NCBI RefSeq assembly: GCF_006715025.1
Contig: NZ_VFMK01000001.1
Location: forward strand, 5,084,001-5,148,000
Direction of reading: 5' to 3'
DNA length: 64,000 nucleotides
Source of the DNA: Serratia fonticola
Lineage (GTDB): Bacteria; Pseudomonadota; Gammaproteobacteria; Enterobacterales; Enterobacteriaceae
Shown: positions 1-8,910 of the stretch, piece by piece
Layout of the letters: the number at the start of each line of letters is the position of its first letter
Numbering within the stretch: the first letter of the stretch is position 1
Notes under the pieces: generated by a model
What the model was told of the DNA's origin: nothing
The model's input: the letters and a program-made list of their open reading frames with translations, nothing else
The model's database searches: none
Position numbers and translations under genes: made by a program

Positions 1-410
1 ATTTCATGTTGCAAAAAGAAGTGGTCAACCGTCTGGTTGCTGGTCCGAACAGCAAAGCTTACGGGCGTCTGACCGTGATGGCGCAGTATTACTGCAACGT
101 TATCCCGGTGCTGGAAGTACCGCCTACCGCGTTCGCTCCACCACCTAAAGTCGATTCTGCCGTAGTTCGTCTGGTACCGCACGTTGTGATCCCTCATCCG
201 GTTGGCGATGTGCGTATGCTGAGTCGTATTACCACCCAGGCGTTTAACCAACGCAGGAAAACCATCCGCAACAGCCTGGGCGATCTGTTCACCCCAGAAC
301 AGCTGACGGAACTCGGCGTCGATCCGACGCTCAGAGCAGAAAATATTTCTGTAGCGCAGTACTGTAAGTTGGCAAACTGGCTTTCAGCACAACAGGCGCA
401 GCAGCAATAA
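1..410 (+). CDS. rsmA: 16S rRNA dimethyladenosine transferase RsmA (KsgA), C-terminal part
   Basis: The gene enters from the left edge; the first full codon is at base 3 and it ends with TAA at 408-410. About 136 C-terminal residues are visible. They cover the end of the SAM-dependent methyltransferase fold and the helical C-terminal domain, including the conserved PPPKVDSAVVRL and FNQRRKTIRNSLG segments of RsmA. RsmA dimethylates two adjacent adenines in helix 45 of 16S rRNA during 30S maturation (family knowledge). The gene is followed after 13 bases by apaG and then apaH, the usual enterobacterial rsmA-apaG-apaH order. Confidence 0.97.
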   Translation, partial: FMLQKEVVNRLVAGPNSKAYGRLTVMAQYYCNVIPVLEVPPTAFAPPPKVDSAVVRLVPHVVIPHPVGDVRMLSRITTQAFNQRRKTIRNSLGDLFTPEQLTELGVDPTLRAENISVAQYCKLANWLSAQQAQQQ

Positions 411-423
411 AGGAGTAGTGGTC

Positions 424-801
424 ATGATTGATTCGCCTCGTGTATGTATTCAGGTACAGAGTATTTATGTGGAATCACAGTCAATACCTGAGGAAGAACG
501 TTACGTATTCGCATATACCGTCACTATCCGTAACCTGGGGCGTTTTAATGTACAACTACTGGGTCGTTACTGGCTGATCACCAACAGTAACGGTCGTCAG
601 ACTGAAGTGCAGGGTGAAGGCGTGATTGGTGAACAACCGATTATCCGGCCCGGCAGTGAGTTCCAATACACCAGCGGGGCCGTTCTCGAAACGCCCCTGG
701 GCACCATGGAAGGCCACTACGAAATGGTTGATCATCAAGGTCAGCCATTCCGTACCGCTATTCCGGTTTTCCGCTTAGCTATCCCTACACTGATCCACTA
801 A
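424..801 (+). CDS. apaG: ApaG (DUF525) protein
   Basis: This 125-residue protein has the usual ApaG length and the fibronectin-III-like single domain, with conserved stretches such as YTVTIRNLG, LLGRYW and GVIGEQP. In E. coli the protein is linked to Co2+ resistance and Mg2+ efflux; its biochemical role is not settled. I chose ATG 424 because AAGGAG at 410-415 lies eight bases before it, whereas an in-frame GTG at 418 would sit too close to that site. It is co-transcribed between rsmA and apaH; apaH begins one base after its stop. Confidence 0.95.
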   Translation: MIDSPRVCIQVQSIYVESQSIPEEERYVFAYTVTIRNLGRFNVQLLGRYWLITNSNGRQTEVQGEGVIGEQPIIRPGSEFQYTSGAVLETPLGTMEGHYEMVDHQGQPFRTAIPVFRLAIPTLIH

Positions 802-802
802 T

Positions 803-1636
803 ATGTCGACATATCTTATCGGCGATGTTCATGGCTGTTTCGAAGAACTGCAGTTGCTGCTTGCGCAGGTGAATTTCGATCCACTCCGCGACCAACTGTG
901 GTTGACGGGCGATCTGGTCGCCCGTGGTCCTGGTTCGCTCGAGGTACTGCGCTACGTACGTTCACTCGGCCCAGCCGTGCGCATGGTGCTCGGAAACCAT
1001 GATCTGCATCTGTTGGCAGTCTATGCCGGCATCAGCCGTAACAAACCCAAAGATCGTATTACACCGCTGCTGGAAGCCCCGGATAGCGATGAACTGATCA
1101 ATTGGCTACGCCGTCAACCGGTACTGCAAGTTGATGATGAGCGCAAACTGATCATGGGCCATGCCGGTATCACCCCACAATGGGATATTGAAACCGCGCA
1201 GATGTGTGCCCGTGAAGTTGAAGCCGTGCTCAGTAGCGACAGTTATCCCCTCTTTCTGGATGCCATGTACGGCGATATGCCCAACAACTGGAGTCCTGAA
1301 CTCGGTGGCTTGGCACGCCTGCGTTTCAGCACTAATGCGCTGACCCGCATGCGCTATTGCTTCCCGAACGGCCAGTTGGATATGATCTGCAAAGATGCGC
1401 CCGGGAGTGCGCCTGCGCCACTCATGCCCTGGTTTGAGCTGCCACGCTTGGTCGATCCCGAATACACGATTATTTTCGGACACTGGGCGTCATTGGAAGG
1501 TAAAGGTACACCAGAGGGGATTATTGGCCTGGATACCGGCTGCTGCTGGGGGGGAGATCTGACCATGCTGCGCTGGGAAGACAAGCAGTACTTTACCCAA
1601 CCCGCCAACCAGCGTGAAAGGTTGAACGTGACTTGA
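803..1636 (+). CDS. apaH: Diadenosine tetraphosphatase (symmetrical)
   Basis: ApaH splits Ap4A into two ADP and also removes NpnN caps from RNA (family knowledge). The 277-residue protein carries the metallophosphoesterase signatures in order: GDVHGC near residues 7-12, GDLVARGP near 36-43, GNHD near 64-67, MGHAG near 118 and FGHW near 228. These supply the metal ligands. It is the last gene of the rsmA-apaG-apaH operon and a strong hairpin terminator follows its stop. In E. coli folA lies next to apaH in convergent orientation; here a 23-kb catabolic block separates them. Confidence 0.97.
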   Translation: MSTYLIGDVHGCFEELQLLLAQVNFDPLRDQLWLTGDLVARGPGSLEVLRYVRSLGPAVRMVLGNHDLHLLAVYAGISRNKPKDRITPLLEAPDSDELINWLRRQPVLQVDDERKLIMGHAGITPQWDIETAQMCAREVEAVLSSDSYPLFLDAMYGDMPNNWSPELGGLARLRFSTNALTRMRYCFPNGQLDMICKDAPGSAPAPLMPWFELPRLVDPEYTIIFGHWASLEGKGTPEGIIGLDTGCCWGGDLTMLRWEDKQYFTQPANQRERLNVT

Positions 1637-1669
1637 AAAAAAGGCCGATAAACTTTAACCGGCCTTTTT
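1637..1669 (+). terminator. apaH terminator
   Basis: AAAAAGGCCG at 1638-1647 pairs with CGGCCTTTTT at 1660-1669, ending in a T-run. The A-run on the other arm lets it also stop the convergent purine permease operon. It marks the left border of the catabolic block. Confidence 0.85.
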
Positions 1670-1680
1670 ACCCCTTCTGT

Positions 1681-3087
1681 TCACTCTTCATCATTCAAAC
1701 TACATTCAGCACACCCTGGGATTTTCAGTTTCGGCTCCTGCACGTTCCTACGGTTTAACAGCAGGTTGGCAATAACAGCAACAGCGGTACCAATGGTAAT
1801 GCCACTGTGCAGAAACATCCCGGCCGTCGCAGGCAGCTGTTGGAACACCTGCGGTACCAGTACCGGTAGCATGCCAATCCCCAACGTGAGCGCCACTACC
1901 ATCGGGTTGTTGTTATTCTGATAATCGACCTTGCCCAGCGTACGGATCCCTGACACGGCGACCATGCCAAACATGACCAGCGCAGCCCCGCCCAACACCG
2001 GTTTAGGTATGGCAACCACCAGAGCAGCTAGCTTGGGAAACAGCCCCATTACGATGAGAATACAACCCGCCGTGCCCACAATAAAGCGGCTACGCACACC
2101 AGTCATACTTACCAGACCTACGTTCTGAGCAAAGGCAGCATAGGGGAACATGTTGAATATACCGCCGACTGTCGTTGCGCAACCGCAAGCATAAAGACCA
2201 CGCTTCAAGGTGTCCTTATCTGCCGGACGCTCACAGATATCCCCCATAGCCATCATCGATGACATGGTTTCTATCATCACGACGATCATTACCATCGACA
2301 TCAATACCGCCGGGCCCAAATAGAATTCGGGCGTGGCAAATCGCATCGGATACGGGAAGGTAAGCCAACCGGTGGTGCTTACCTGTTCCATATCCAGATG
2401 GTTCACCAGACCATAAACGACAGTACCGCCAATAATACCAATCAGTACGGCGATGTTTTTCCACATACCGTGACCAAAGATATAGATCAGCAAGATGACC
2501 AGCAGGGTAAAACCCGCCATAACCAAGGCACCATAGCTACCAAAGCCGGGCATGTGTACATCCCCACCGCCAATCCAACCACCGGCTACCGGTAAAATGG
2601 ACAAGCCGATCAGGGTTACAATGGCCCCCATCACCACTTTCGGGAAAAAGCGCACCAGCTTGCACAAGAGTGGCGCACAAAGAAGGGTAAACACCCCCGC
2701 CACAATCACCGCACCAGAAATCCCGGCGATGCCATATTGCTCTCCGATTAACCCCATCGGGATCAACGCGGCAAATGTACACCCCTGAACAATCGGTAAT
2801 CGGCTACCGATCCAGCGTCCAATTCCTATTGACTGCAGGATCGTGCCGCAGCCACAAATAAACAGATCGGTACTGATTAACAGAATGATTTGCTCATTGT
2901 TGAAACCGACGGCTTTACCGATAATCAACGGAACAGCAATGGCCCCCGCATACATCACCAACACATGTTGCAACCCATAAACGATCATTTTGCCTAAGGG
3001 CAGTATCTGATCGACCGGATGAACTTTCTGCCCGTCATCCTGTGAGGTACTGGATAATCCTCGTTCAGCTAACTGTGCTATTTTCAC
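1681..3087 (-). CDS. NCS2-family purine (urate/xanthine) permease
   Basis: This is a nucleobase:cation symporter of the NAT/NCS2 family with about 12-14 membrane segments. The NAT signature QNVGLVSMTG is present, followed by VRSR, and an acidic residue stands in the TM8-like segment IETMSS. Among E. coli relatives it looks closest to the urate transporter UacT, though xanthine cannot be excluded. I start it at GTG 3087, seven bases after AAGGAG, giving 468 residues; the open frame runs 45 codons further upstream into the end of ssnA without another good site. The gap to ssnA holds a hairpin (3139-3145 with 3151-3157). It is the last gene of the ygfK-ssnA-permease unit, so it probably imports the purine that the block degrades. 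Confidence 0.85.
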   Translation of the reverse strand: MKIAQLAERGLSSTSQDDGQKVHPVDQILPLGKMIVYGLQHVLVMYAGAIAVPLIIGKAVGFNNEQIILLISTDLFICGCGTILQSIGIGRWIGSRLPIVQGCTFAALIPMGLIGEQYGIAGISGAVIVAGVFTLLCAPLLCKLVRFFPKVVMGAIVTLIGLSILPVAGGWIGGGDVHMPGFGSYGALVMAGFTLLVILLIYIFGHGMWKNIAVLIGIIGGTVVYGLVNHLDMEQVSTTGWLTFPYPMRFATPEFYLGPAVLMSMVMIVVMIETMSSMMAMGDICERPADKDTLKRGLYACGCATTVGGIFNMFPYAAFAQNVGLVSMTGVRSRFIVGTAGCILIVMGLFPKLAALVVAIPKPVLGGAALVMFGMVAVSGIRTLGKVDYQNNNNPMVVALTLGIGMLPVLVPQVFQQLPATAGMFLHSGITIGTAVAVIANLLLNRRNVQEPKLKIPGCAECSLNDEE

Positions 3088-3194
3088 GCTCTCTCCTTGT
3101 ACGGCTCTGCGCAGAACACTCTGGCGGCTACGATTCGAAGGCGGCGCCCGGCCGCCTCCCTTGCGAGATGTACTACAATCTAAGCGACATACAG

Positions 3195-4517
3195 CTACAC
3201 CAGAGCGTCCATCCGTAGCCATAGACTGCGGGCCACCTTACGGGCTTTGGCGTACAAAGGTTCCACGTCAAATGCAAACTGACGATTATCCAACACCATA
3301 GTGCCATCGACGATCACGCTATTTACGCTGGTTGCCCCCAACCCGAAAGCAATATGACCGGCCACATTCTCCTCCAACAACGGCGTCGGGGAGTCATAGT
3401 CACAAATGGTCAAATCAGCCTTATAGCCCGCTGCCACCTGCCCAAAAGGTGCGGCAAAGTTTCGTTCCAGCAGCAGGTTGCCGTTACACAGAAAGCGTGC
3501 AAAATTGTCTGGCCACAGAGCACCACCAGCATCACGATGTTTAAAGAAGGCAAAACGTAGCTCTTCCCACATATCACTACCGATGCCATCTGTGCCCAAC
3601 GCCAGGTTACGGTATTGAGCCAGTTTGTGGTTATACCCCACATGGTTATTCATATTGGAACGTGCGTTGTGAACCAGAAAAGCATCGTGGTCATTAAGAA
3701 TGCCGATGTCTTTATCAGAGAGATAAAGCCCGTGGGCCACCAGGGTCTTGGCGTCGATCAGGTCGAACTTATCCAAACGCTCAATCAGATCCATCGCGTA
3801 TCTATCGTGGCTGTAAGAGACATCGTAGCGGTCTTCCGCTGCATGAATATGCAACCCGCGCCCTGTTGCCTTCAACGCTTCATGGAGCAACAACAGCCCT
3901 TCATCCGGTACGGTAAAGGGAGCATGTGCGCCGATATGCGCCTCTACCAGATAAGGTTCCAGCCCCTTTTGCCGATCGATGAGATGAGCAAAGGCCATAT
4001 TCTCTTCCACACCCGACTCCAGTTCGCGCATGCCCTGATTGCGATCTGTCGTCTCAAAACAGGTCATCCCGCGTAAACCGACTTTAAGAAACGCCTTACG
4101 TAAGGTGCTCAGTGAACCTTTGATATAGTTTGGCGAGGCGTGGTGATCAATCACCGCTGTACAGCCGCTTTTAATCGCCTCCAGTGCGCAGATCAATCCG
4201 CTGTAGTACAGTGACTCCTCATCCAATGCCCGATCCAACCGCCACCACAAGTTCTTGAGCGTAGAAATAAAATCCGGGCTGGGCTTGATGTCGGCGATGA
4301 TGCCGCGTGATAAACCGGAGTAAAAATGGTTGTGGGCACAAACCAGTCCAGGCATCACCAGTTTGTTATGCATGTCACGCACCTGAGCCTGCGGATACTT
4401 TCCCGCTACACCGCTACCAACCTCTTTGATTACCGTCTCTTCAATAACGATATCCTGATGCTCCACGACCCGTGCCGGAGCAAGCTGTACCACTGTGGCA
4501 TTTTTCAAGATCAACAT
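3195..4517 (-). CDS. ssnA: Putative aminohydrolase SsnA
   Basis: The 440-residue protein belongs to the amidohydrolase superfamily, in the group of guanine deaminase and chlorohydrolase-like enzymes. It shows the metal-binding HNHFYSG motif near residue 62, the later HIHAAE and VAHGLYL histidine motifs, and GTDGIGSD with the catalytic aspartate. Length and sequence agree closely with E. coli SsnA. In the anaerobic purine pathway it is thought to hydrolyse a ring-opened or reduced purine intermediate; the exact substrate here is inference. It starts three bases after the ygfK stop, so the two are translationally linked. Confidence 0.93.
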   Translation of the reverse strand: MLILKNATVVQLAPARVVEHQDIVIEETVIKEVGSGVAGKYPQAQVRDMHNKLVMPGLVCAHNHFYSGLSRGIIADIKPSPDFISTLKNLWWRLDRALDEESLYYSGLICALEAIKSGCTAVIDHHASPNYIKGSLSTLRKAFLKVGLRGMTCFETTDRNQGMRELESGVEENMAFAHLIDRQKGLEPYLVEAHIGAHAPFTVPDEGLLLLHEALKATGRGLHIHAAEDRYDVSYSHDRYAMDLIERLDKFDLIDAKTLVAHGLYLSDKDIGILNDHDAFLVHNARSNMNNHVGYNHKLAQYRNLALGTDGIGSDMWEELRFAFFKHRDAGGALWPDNFARFLCNGNLLLERNFAAPFGQVAAGYKADLTICDYDSPTPLLEENVAGHIAFGLGATSVNSVIVDGTMVLDNRQFAFDVEPLYAKARKVARSLWLRMDALV

Positions 4518-4520
4518 GAC

Positions 4521-7500
4521 TTATTCCTCCACGGTGCCTAACAGATAGCGATGTTCAGCAATGACCTGATTGATAATCCGACACATATCTGCCAGAGCCG
4601 GATTAGGTGGCGCAACCTGCCCCTTCTTATCTAACACCAGGAGGAACTGCTCCCCTTGGTGGCGCACTCGCACATCGTTACCCAACACCAGAAAGCCAGG
4701 GTTGGTACTGTTTTCAAAGTCCTGAGGCAGGCTGAAAATAGTGACCTTGTCTTTATAAGGTTTGCCTTGCCATGGGCAGAACTGGGCACAGTTGCCACAT
4801 TCATTGCAGTAGGCATCTAAATGCAGGGTCTGGCTGCGGTCATCAAACCCTGGCACGGCAATGGAGATATTCGCGCGGTTAGGACAAACGTCTACGCACT
4901 TGCTGCAAACGTAATTACATTCCAGACAACGTTTGGCTTCCTGCACGACAAAGGCTTCGCGTTGCTGCTTATCAATCCGCTCGACATGGATCAGCCCCTT
5001 GCGTGCATAAACCTCGCCGGTGGCTACTTGAGAATGGTAGGGGTCCCCTGCCCTGGCTGATTTGCTCTCCCGTTGCAAAATGGTGTCCACGGCTCGCCGG
5101 GCATCACCGATAGCGGACACAATTGAGGAAGGCCCCGTTTGCACATCACCCATCAGGAATACGTTTTCCCGTGATGTTTCTCCACTGCTGACATTCACCG
5201 ATGGCCAGCCATCGGGACCGATAGGCACCCCCATCGCCGCCAATACCTCGCAATCGGGTTGTTCGCCGATAGCGGTGATCAGGCTATCAACATGCAGCGT
5301 CACCCGTTCTTCAGAGGCTAGCGGTTTGCGACGCCCTCGATGATCTGGCTCACCTAACACCATCACTCTGGCGGTCAGCGTACCGTCAGTATCGAAACGT
5401 TCCGGGTTGGTCAGGAAACGGAACTGCACGTTGTCTTCGAGAGCCTCCAGGTATTCCTCACGGTAAGCAGGCATCTCTTTTTGGCTGCGGCGGTAGATTA
5501 CCGTCACCTGCCGCACGCCTGGTACACGCAGTGCAGCACGGGCGCAATCCATCGCGGTGTTACCGGCTCCAATCACCGCCACCTCGCGGCCCAAGGCTAA
5601 ACTTTCCCCCCGGTTAAAACGACGCAGGAAAGAAAACGCGGTGTAAACATTACGGTTATCACCTGCCAATGATAGCCCGCTATTCTTGTCGGCCCCGATA
5701 CCGATACAAACGTACTTAAACCCTTGCTGCTGTAACTGATCTACCGTCAGCGTCGGGCTGCAGCCATACTCAATCTTCACGCCATGGGCGGTGACAAAAT
5801 CGATATCATGCTGAACCAATTCGGCCGGAATACGGAACTGCGGAACAATGTTTTTCACTACCCCGCCCGCATTGGGTTCTCGCTCAAACAACGTGACCGG
5901 ATGACCCGCCCGGGCCAGGAAATAACCGGCGGATAAACCTGCTGGCCCCGCACCAATAACCGCTACCGGGTGCTTGTCCCCCGATCCTACCGGCTTATGC
6001 CAGCGTTGACGGTATTCATCCCAGCCTTTTTCGAGTGCCACCTTTTTAAGCTCGCGTATATCCAACGCGCCGTCATAGTCCAGACGGGTACAGTTGTATT
6101 GGCATAGATGATCGCAAATGTGCCCGGTGATCGCGGGTAACGCATTTTTCTGGTAGATCACCCCTAAGGCATCAGCGTAGCGTTGCTCACCGAGCAGGCG
6201 AATGTATTCCGGGATATCCTGTTTGATTGCACAGGCCGTCACGCAGGGGGCAACATAACAATCCGTTAGTGGCAGAGGACCACCAGCGTCGATCTCGTCG
6301 TCTGACTTCCATTCTTTTTGGGTGTAGGAAACCGTCAGGGCCTGTTCAGCAAGTACCTCCAGCTTGGCGACATCGATTCGATCAAGCTGCCAGGCATCCG
6401 ATGATTCCAGCGCCTTGACGCACGCCAACTGGCGTAAATACCCTCCCGGTTTGAGCAGATCGGTCGCCATGGTGATGGGTCGGATACCGGTTTCAAATAT
6501 CTGGCGAATATTGAACTGACTGGCCCCGCCTGAATAAGAGATCGGCAGTCTGCCGGCAAACGTCTTTGACAATACCAACGCGACATTGATAGCCAGCGGG
6601 AACAGTGCGCGACCGGACATATACATCTCGTCCCCCGGCAGCCGACCTTTTCCATTAATGGTACCGAGCGTATTGGTCAACTTGACGCCAAAGGTGAGTT
6701 TCTTCTCGGCTGCCAACGCCATCAGCCGCTGCAACATCGCTTCAGCCTGATCGAGCTTCAGGTCATGATCAAAAGATTCTGGGTTAAGCCCAACATAATC
6801 AAACCCACAGCGATCAAGAATCTCTCTGACCCGTTCATAGCCCAGCAGCGTTGGGTTAAGCTTGACGAAAGTATGCAGATGTTTCTCTTCCAGCATATAA
6901 CGGCAAATAGCTTCGATCTCATTCGGTGGACAGCCATGCATGGTTGACAGCGTCAGGCCTTTTACCATTCTTGCCGGGATCCGATCCGCCAATGCCAAGA
7001 GTTGCGGTGCTCGCGCCTCCAACTGTAAATCGCGGAGAAAATCAGGATCCTGCACCCACTGACGAAGAGTGGCACAATATTGGGTAAATTTCGGATGGTC
7101 GGATGAATCCATCATGTCATCAATGAACGTCTGCATCGGCGGCTGCTTAATGCCGTTTAAATCATAGCCTACGCTCATGTTGAAAATAAAAGACTTATCC
7201 TGCCCCACTGTCCGAGGTGAAAATATCTCCTCCAACAAATATAAACAAAACCAGGCCTTGAGATATTCATCATAGGCTTTCTTTAACGTAAACTCGGTTG
7301 ACCATTCGGTATTGAAGCACTCATCTTCTGCATCAATACAGGGCTTATCGAGTTCCAACCGGTCAAGGATCTGTACCGTTTTTAACTCAATAAATCGCCC
7401 GCCGGTCAACCAGGCCGTAACAATATTTTGTGCCAGTTGTGTATGAGGACCGGCCGCAGGGCCGATAGGTGTCTCACTGGTTTCATTAAATACCGTGATT

Positions 7501-7628
7501 TTTTTATTATCATCCTTACGATAAAACTGTTTTTCAGGGATGCCGAAGATAGATTTGTTCTGCTTGTACTCTTCAAAAATCCGCTTCAATAGCTCACCGA
7601 AAGGAATGGGACGCATGACGTCTCCCAT
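4521..7628 (-). CDS. ygfK: YgfK-type iron-sulfur flavoprotein reductase
   Basis: This 1035-residue protein has three parts: an N-terminal dihydroorotate dehydrogenase-like barrel (about 1-430, with HGCPP and NTLGTING motifs), a central glutamate-synthase-small-subunit-like flavoprotein with two dinucleotide folds (GAGPAGLSAG and GAGNTAMDCA), and a C-terminal ferredoxin domain with two cysteine clusters (CNYVCSKCVDVCP and CNECGNCAQFCP). E. coli YgfK was annotated as a selenate reductase subunit, but it belongs to the anaerobic purine-degradation cluster and probably reduces the purine ring. I place the start at ATG 7628, six bases after AAGGAG; upstream codons in the open frame lack a ribosome site. 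A sigma-54 promoter lies about 100 bases upstream. Confidence 0.93.
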   Translation of the reverse strand: MGDVMRPIPFGELLKRIFEEYKQNKSIFGIPEKQFYRKDDNKKITVFNETSETPIGPAAGPHTQLAQNIVTAWLTGGRFIELKTVQILDRLELDKPCIDAEDECFNTEWSTEFTLKKAYDEYLKAWFCLYLLEEIFSPRTVGQDKSFIFNMSVGYDLNGIKQPPMQTFIDDMMDSSDHPKFTQYCATLRQWVQDPDFLRDLQLEARAPQLLALADRIPARMVKGLTLSTMHGCPPNEIEAICRYMLEEKHLHTFVKLNPTLLGYERVREILDRCGFDYVGLNPESFDHDLKLDQAEAMLQRLMALAAEKKLTFGVKLTNTLGTINGKGRLPGDEMYMSGRALFPLAINVALVLSKTFAGRLPISYSGGASQFNIRQIFETGIRPITMATDLLKPGGYLRQLACVKALESSDAWQLDRIDVAKLEVLAEQALTVSYTQKEWKSDDEIDAGGPLPLTDCYVAPCVTACAIKQDIPEYIRLLGEQRYADALGVIYQKNALPAITGHICDHLCQYNCTRLDYDGALDIRELKKVALEKGWDEYRQRWHKPVGSGDKHPVAVIGAGPAGLSAGYFLARAGHPVTLFEREPNAGGVVKNIVPQFRIPAELVQHDIDFVTAHGVKIEYGCSPTLTVDQLQQQGFKYVCIGIGADKNSGLSLAGDNRNVYTAFSFLRRFNRGESLALGREVAVIGAGNTAMDCARAALRVPGVRQVTVIYRRSQKEMPAYREEYLEALEDNVQFRFLTNPERFDTDGTLTARVMVLGEPDHRGRRKPLASEERVTLHVDSLITAIGEQPDCEVLAAMGVPIGPDGWPSVNVSSGETSRENVFLMGDVQTGPSSIVSAIGDARRAVDTILQRESKSARAGDPYHSQVATGEVYARKGLIHVERIDKQQREAFVVQEAKRCLECNYVCSKCVDVCPNRANISIAVPGFDDRSQTLHLDAYCNECGNCAQFCPWQGKPYKDKVTIFSLPQDFENSTNPGFLVLGNDVRVRHQGEQFLLVLDKKGQVAPPNPALADMCRIINQVIAEHRYLLGTVEE

Positions 7629-7730
7629 AATCATCTCCTTGCTTGATCGGGTTAAGTTAAAATGAATGCGCACTAAAAATGAATGGCGCAAACCTTAGCC
7701 TTTCCTTTTATTCATGACTGTTCAATGAAG

Positions 7731-7746
7731 AGCAATTTTCAGGCCA
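7731..7746 (-). promoter_or_regulatory. Sigma-54 promoter of ygfK-ssnA-permease
   Basis: On the minus strand the sequence reads TGGCCTGAAAATTGCT, matching the -24/-12 pattern TGGCACGNNNNTTGCW at 10 of its 12 fixed positions, with GG and GC correctly spaced. Transcription would begin near 7720, leaving a leader of about 92 bases before ygfK. Confidence 0.75.
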
Positions 7747-7914
7747 ACGTATGGTCACTACTTTTTATGATGGCTATTCCGTGAGCTGCTTCGTGGAATG
7801 AAAAGAAATATTCGCCGGAGATTGGGGCGTCGATGAGAATAATCATCACTTGCAGATATAAACGCGTCTAATCGCCCGTTAACTGCAATTTTCTATCAAA
7901 ATAAGAGAGGGGGA

Positions 7915-7941
7915 TTATCACAATGAGAAATATCTTGATAA
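7915..7941. promoter_or_regulatory. Inverted repeat, possible activator or IHF site
   Basis: TTATCA at 7915-7920 and TGATAA at 7936-7941 form an inverted repeat between the two divergent sigma-54 promoters; AAATATCTTGATA at 7929-7941 matches the IHF consensus except for one base. The position suits an upstream activating sequence or a bending site. Apart from this and the two promoters I see no gene or structure in 7629-8043. Confidence 0.3.
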
Positions 7942-7989
7942 AAAATGTTCGGAGCAACGTAATTAACCCCATTGCAGGCTTATTGAGTG

Positions 7990-8005
7990 GGGCATGAATA
8001 TTGCA
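7990..8005 (+). promoter_or_regulatory. Sigma-54 promoter of the xdhC-like gene
   Basis: The sequence GGGCATGAATATTGCA matches TGGCACGNNNNTTGCW at 10 of 12 fixed positions, with the -24 GG and -12 GC at the right spacing. Transcription would start near 8016. This excludes the GTG at 7987 as a translation start and favours ATG 8044. Confidence 0.75.
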
Positions 8006-8043
8006 TAGTAATAAACGACATGGAGATCATATTGGAGACAGTG

Positions 8044-8868
8044 ATGAGCATATTTTCCGCTGCAATACGATTGGAAAAACAAAACATTCCCTTCGCCCTG
8101 GCGCAAATCGTTGAAAGCCGTGGTTCAACACCAAGACATTCTGGCCAGATGCTGGTGACAAAAGAAGGTCATATTTCCGGCACCATCGGGGGAGGTATGC
8201 TGGAACGCAATGTGATTGACGCCGCCGTAGAGGCGATCCAGCAACGTCAGAATCGGATGTTCCATGGCAGAATGGCGCGCGAAGGGAAAGACGCCGTCGG
8301 CTCTGACTGTGGTGGCGCAATCTCCGTCTTCATCAGCGTTTATTGCCAGCGCCCCCGTTTATTGTTACTGGGGGGAGGCCACGTCAACCAAGCCATTGCC
8401 AAGATGGCAGCCCCCTTGGGATTTATTTTAGCTATCGCTGATACTTACGCTCCGAGCCTGAAGCCAGAATTGTTCCCAGAGGGCTGCGAACTGCTCCATG
8501 CCAGCAGCTATCAGGCGGCAATCAAGCAACTGGCTCCTGATGAAGAGTGTTATGTCGTGATCGCCACTAACAGTCAGGATCAAGAGGCACTGGCCGAGTT
8601 GATCGACTATCCGGTCAAATATCTGGGGTTATTGGCCAGCAAACGTAAAGTACAAACGTTCGTGCGCCACTTCCAGCAACAAGGGATCCCTGAGGAAACC
8701 CTGCTGCAGTTGCGCGCACCGATCGGCCTCGACTTGGGCGCTGAGACACCAGCAGAAATCGCCATCAGCGTACTGGCGGAGATCCTGCAGGTTAAAAATA
8801 ATGCCAGTGGAGCAGTAATGAACATCGTGGACACCGTCGCCCACCCCACGATAGGCGCCATTGCCTAG
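8044..8868 (+). CDS. XdhC-family molybdenum hydroxylase maturation protein
   Basis: The 274-residue protein has the XdhC/CoxI N-terminal domain (about 5-75, with ESRGSTPRHSGQM and GTIGGGMLE) and a C-terminal Rossmann domain (from about 100, with LLLGGGHVNQAIAK). XdhC proteins bind molybdenum cofactor, help its sulfuration and load it into xanthine dehydrogenase-type enzymes. I chose ATG 8044, with GGAG at 8034-8037; earlier starts lie on or too near the sigma-54 promoter. E. coli has the larger YqeB in the corresponding cluster position; this protein is the short, classical form. Its client is presumably the hydroxylase at 17976-21656. It runs convergently into yqeA. Confidence 0.85.
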   Translation: MSIFSAAIRLEKQNIPFALAQIVESRGSTPRHSGQMLVTKEGHISGTIGGGMLERNVIDAAVEAIQQRQNRMFHGRMAREGKDAVGSDCGGAISVFISVYCQRPRLLLLGGGHVNQAIAKMAAPLGFILAIADTYAPSLKPELFPEGCELLHASSYQAAIKQLAPDEECYVVIATNSQDQEALAELIDYPVKYLGLLASKRKVQTFVRHFQQQGIPEETLLQLRAPIGLDLGAETPAEIAISVLAEILQVKNNASGAVMNIVDTVAHPTIGAIA

Positions 8869-8883
8869 TGTGACCAGGGTTCC

Positions 8884-8905
8884 AGCGGGCGCTTGCGCGC
8901 CCGTT
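8884..8905. terminator. Hairpin between convergent xdhC-like gene and yqeA
   Basis: CGGGCGC at 8886-8892 pairs with GCGCCCG at 8897-8903 around a TTGC loop. No long T-run follows on either strand, so it is a probable but imperfect bidirectional terminator. Confidence 0.55.
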
Positions 8906-8910
8906 AGCAT

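Noticed and set aside
7987..8043. Longer start of the xdhC-like protein
   Set aside because: The frame opens on the sigma-54 promoter at 7990-8005, so these codons would not be transcribed.
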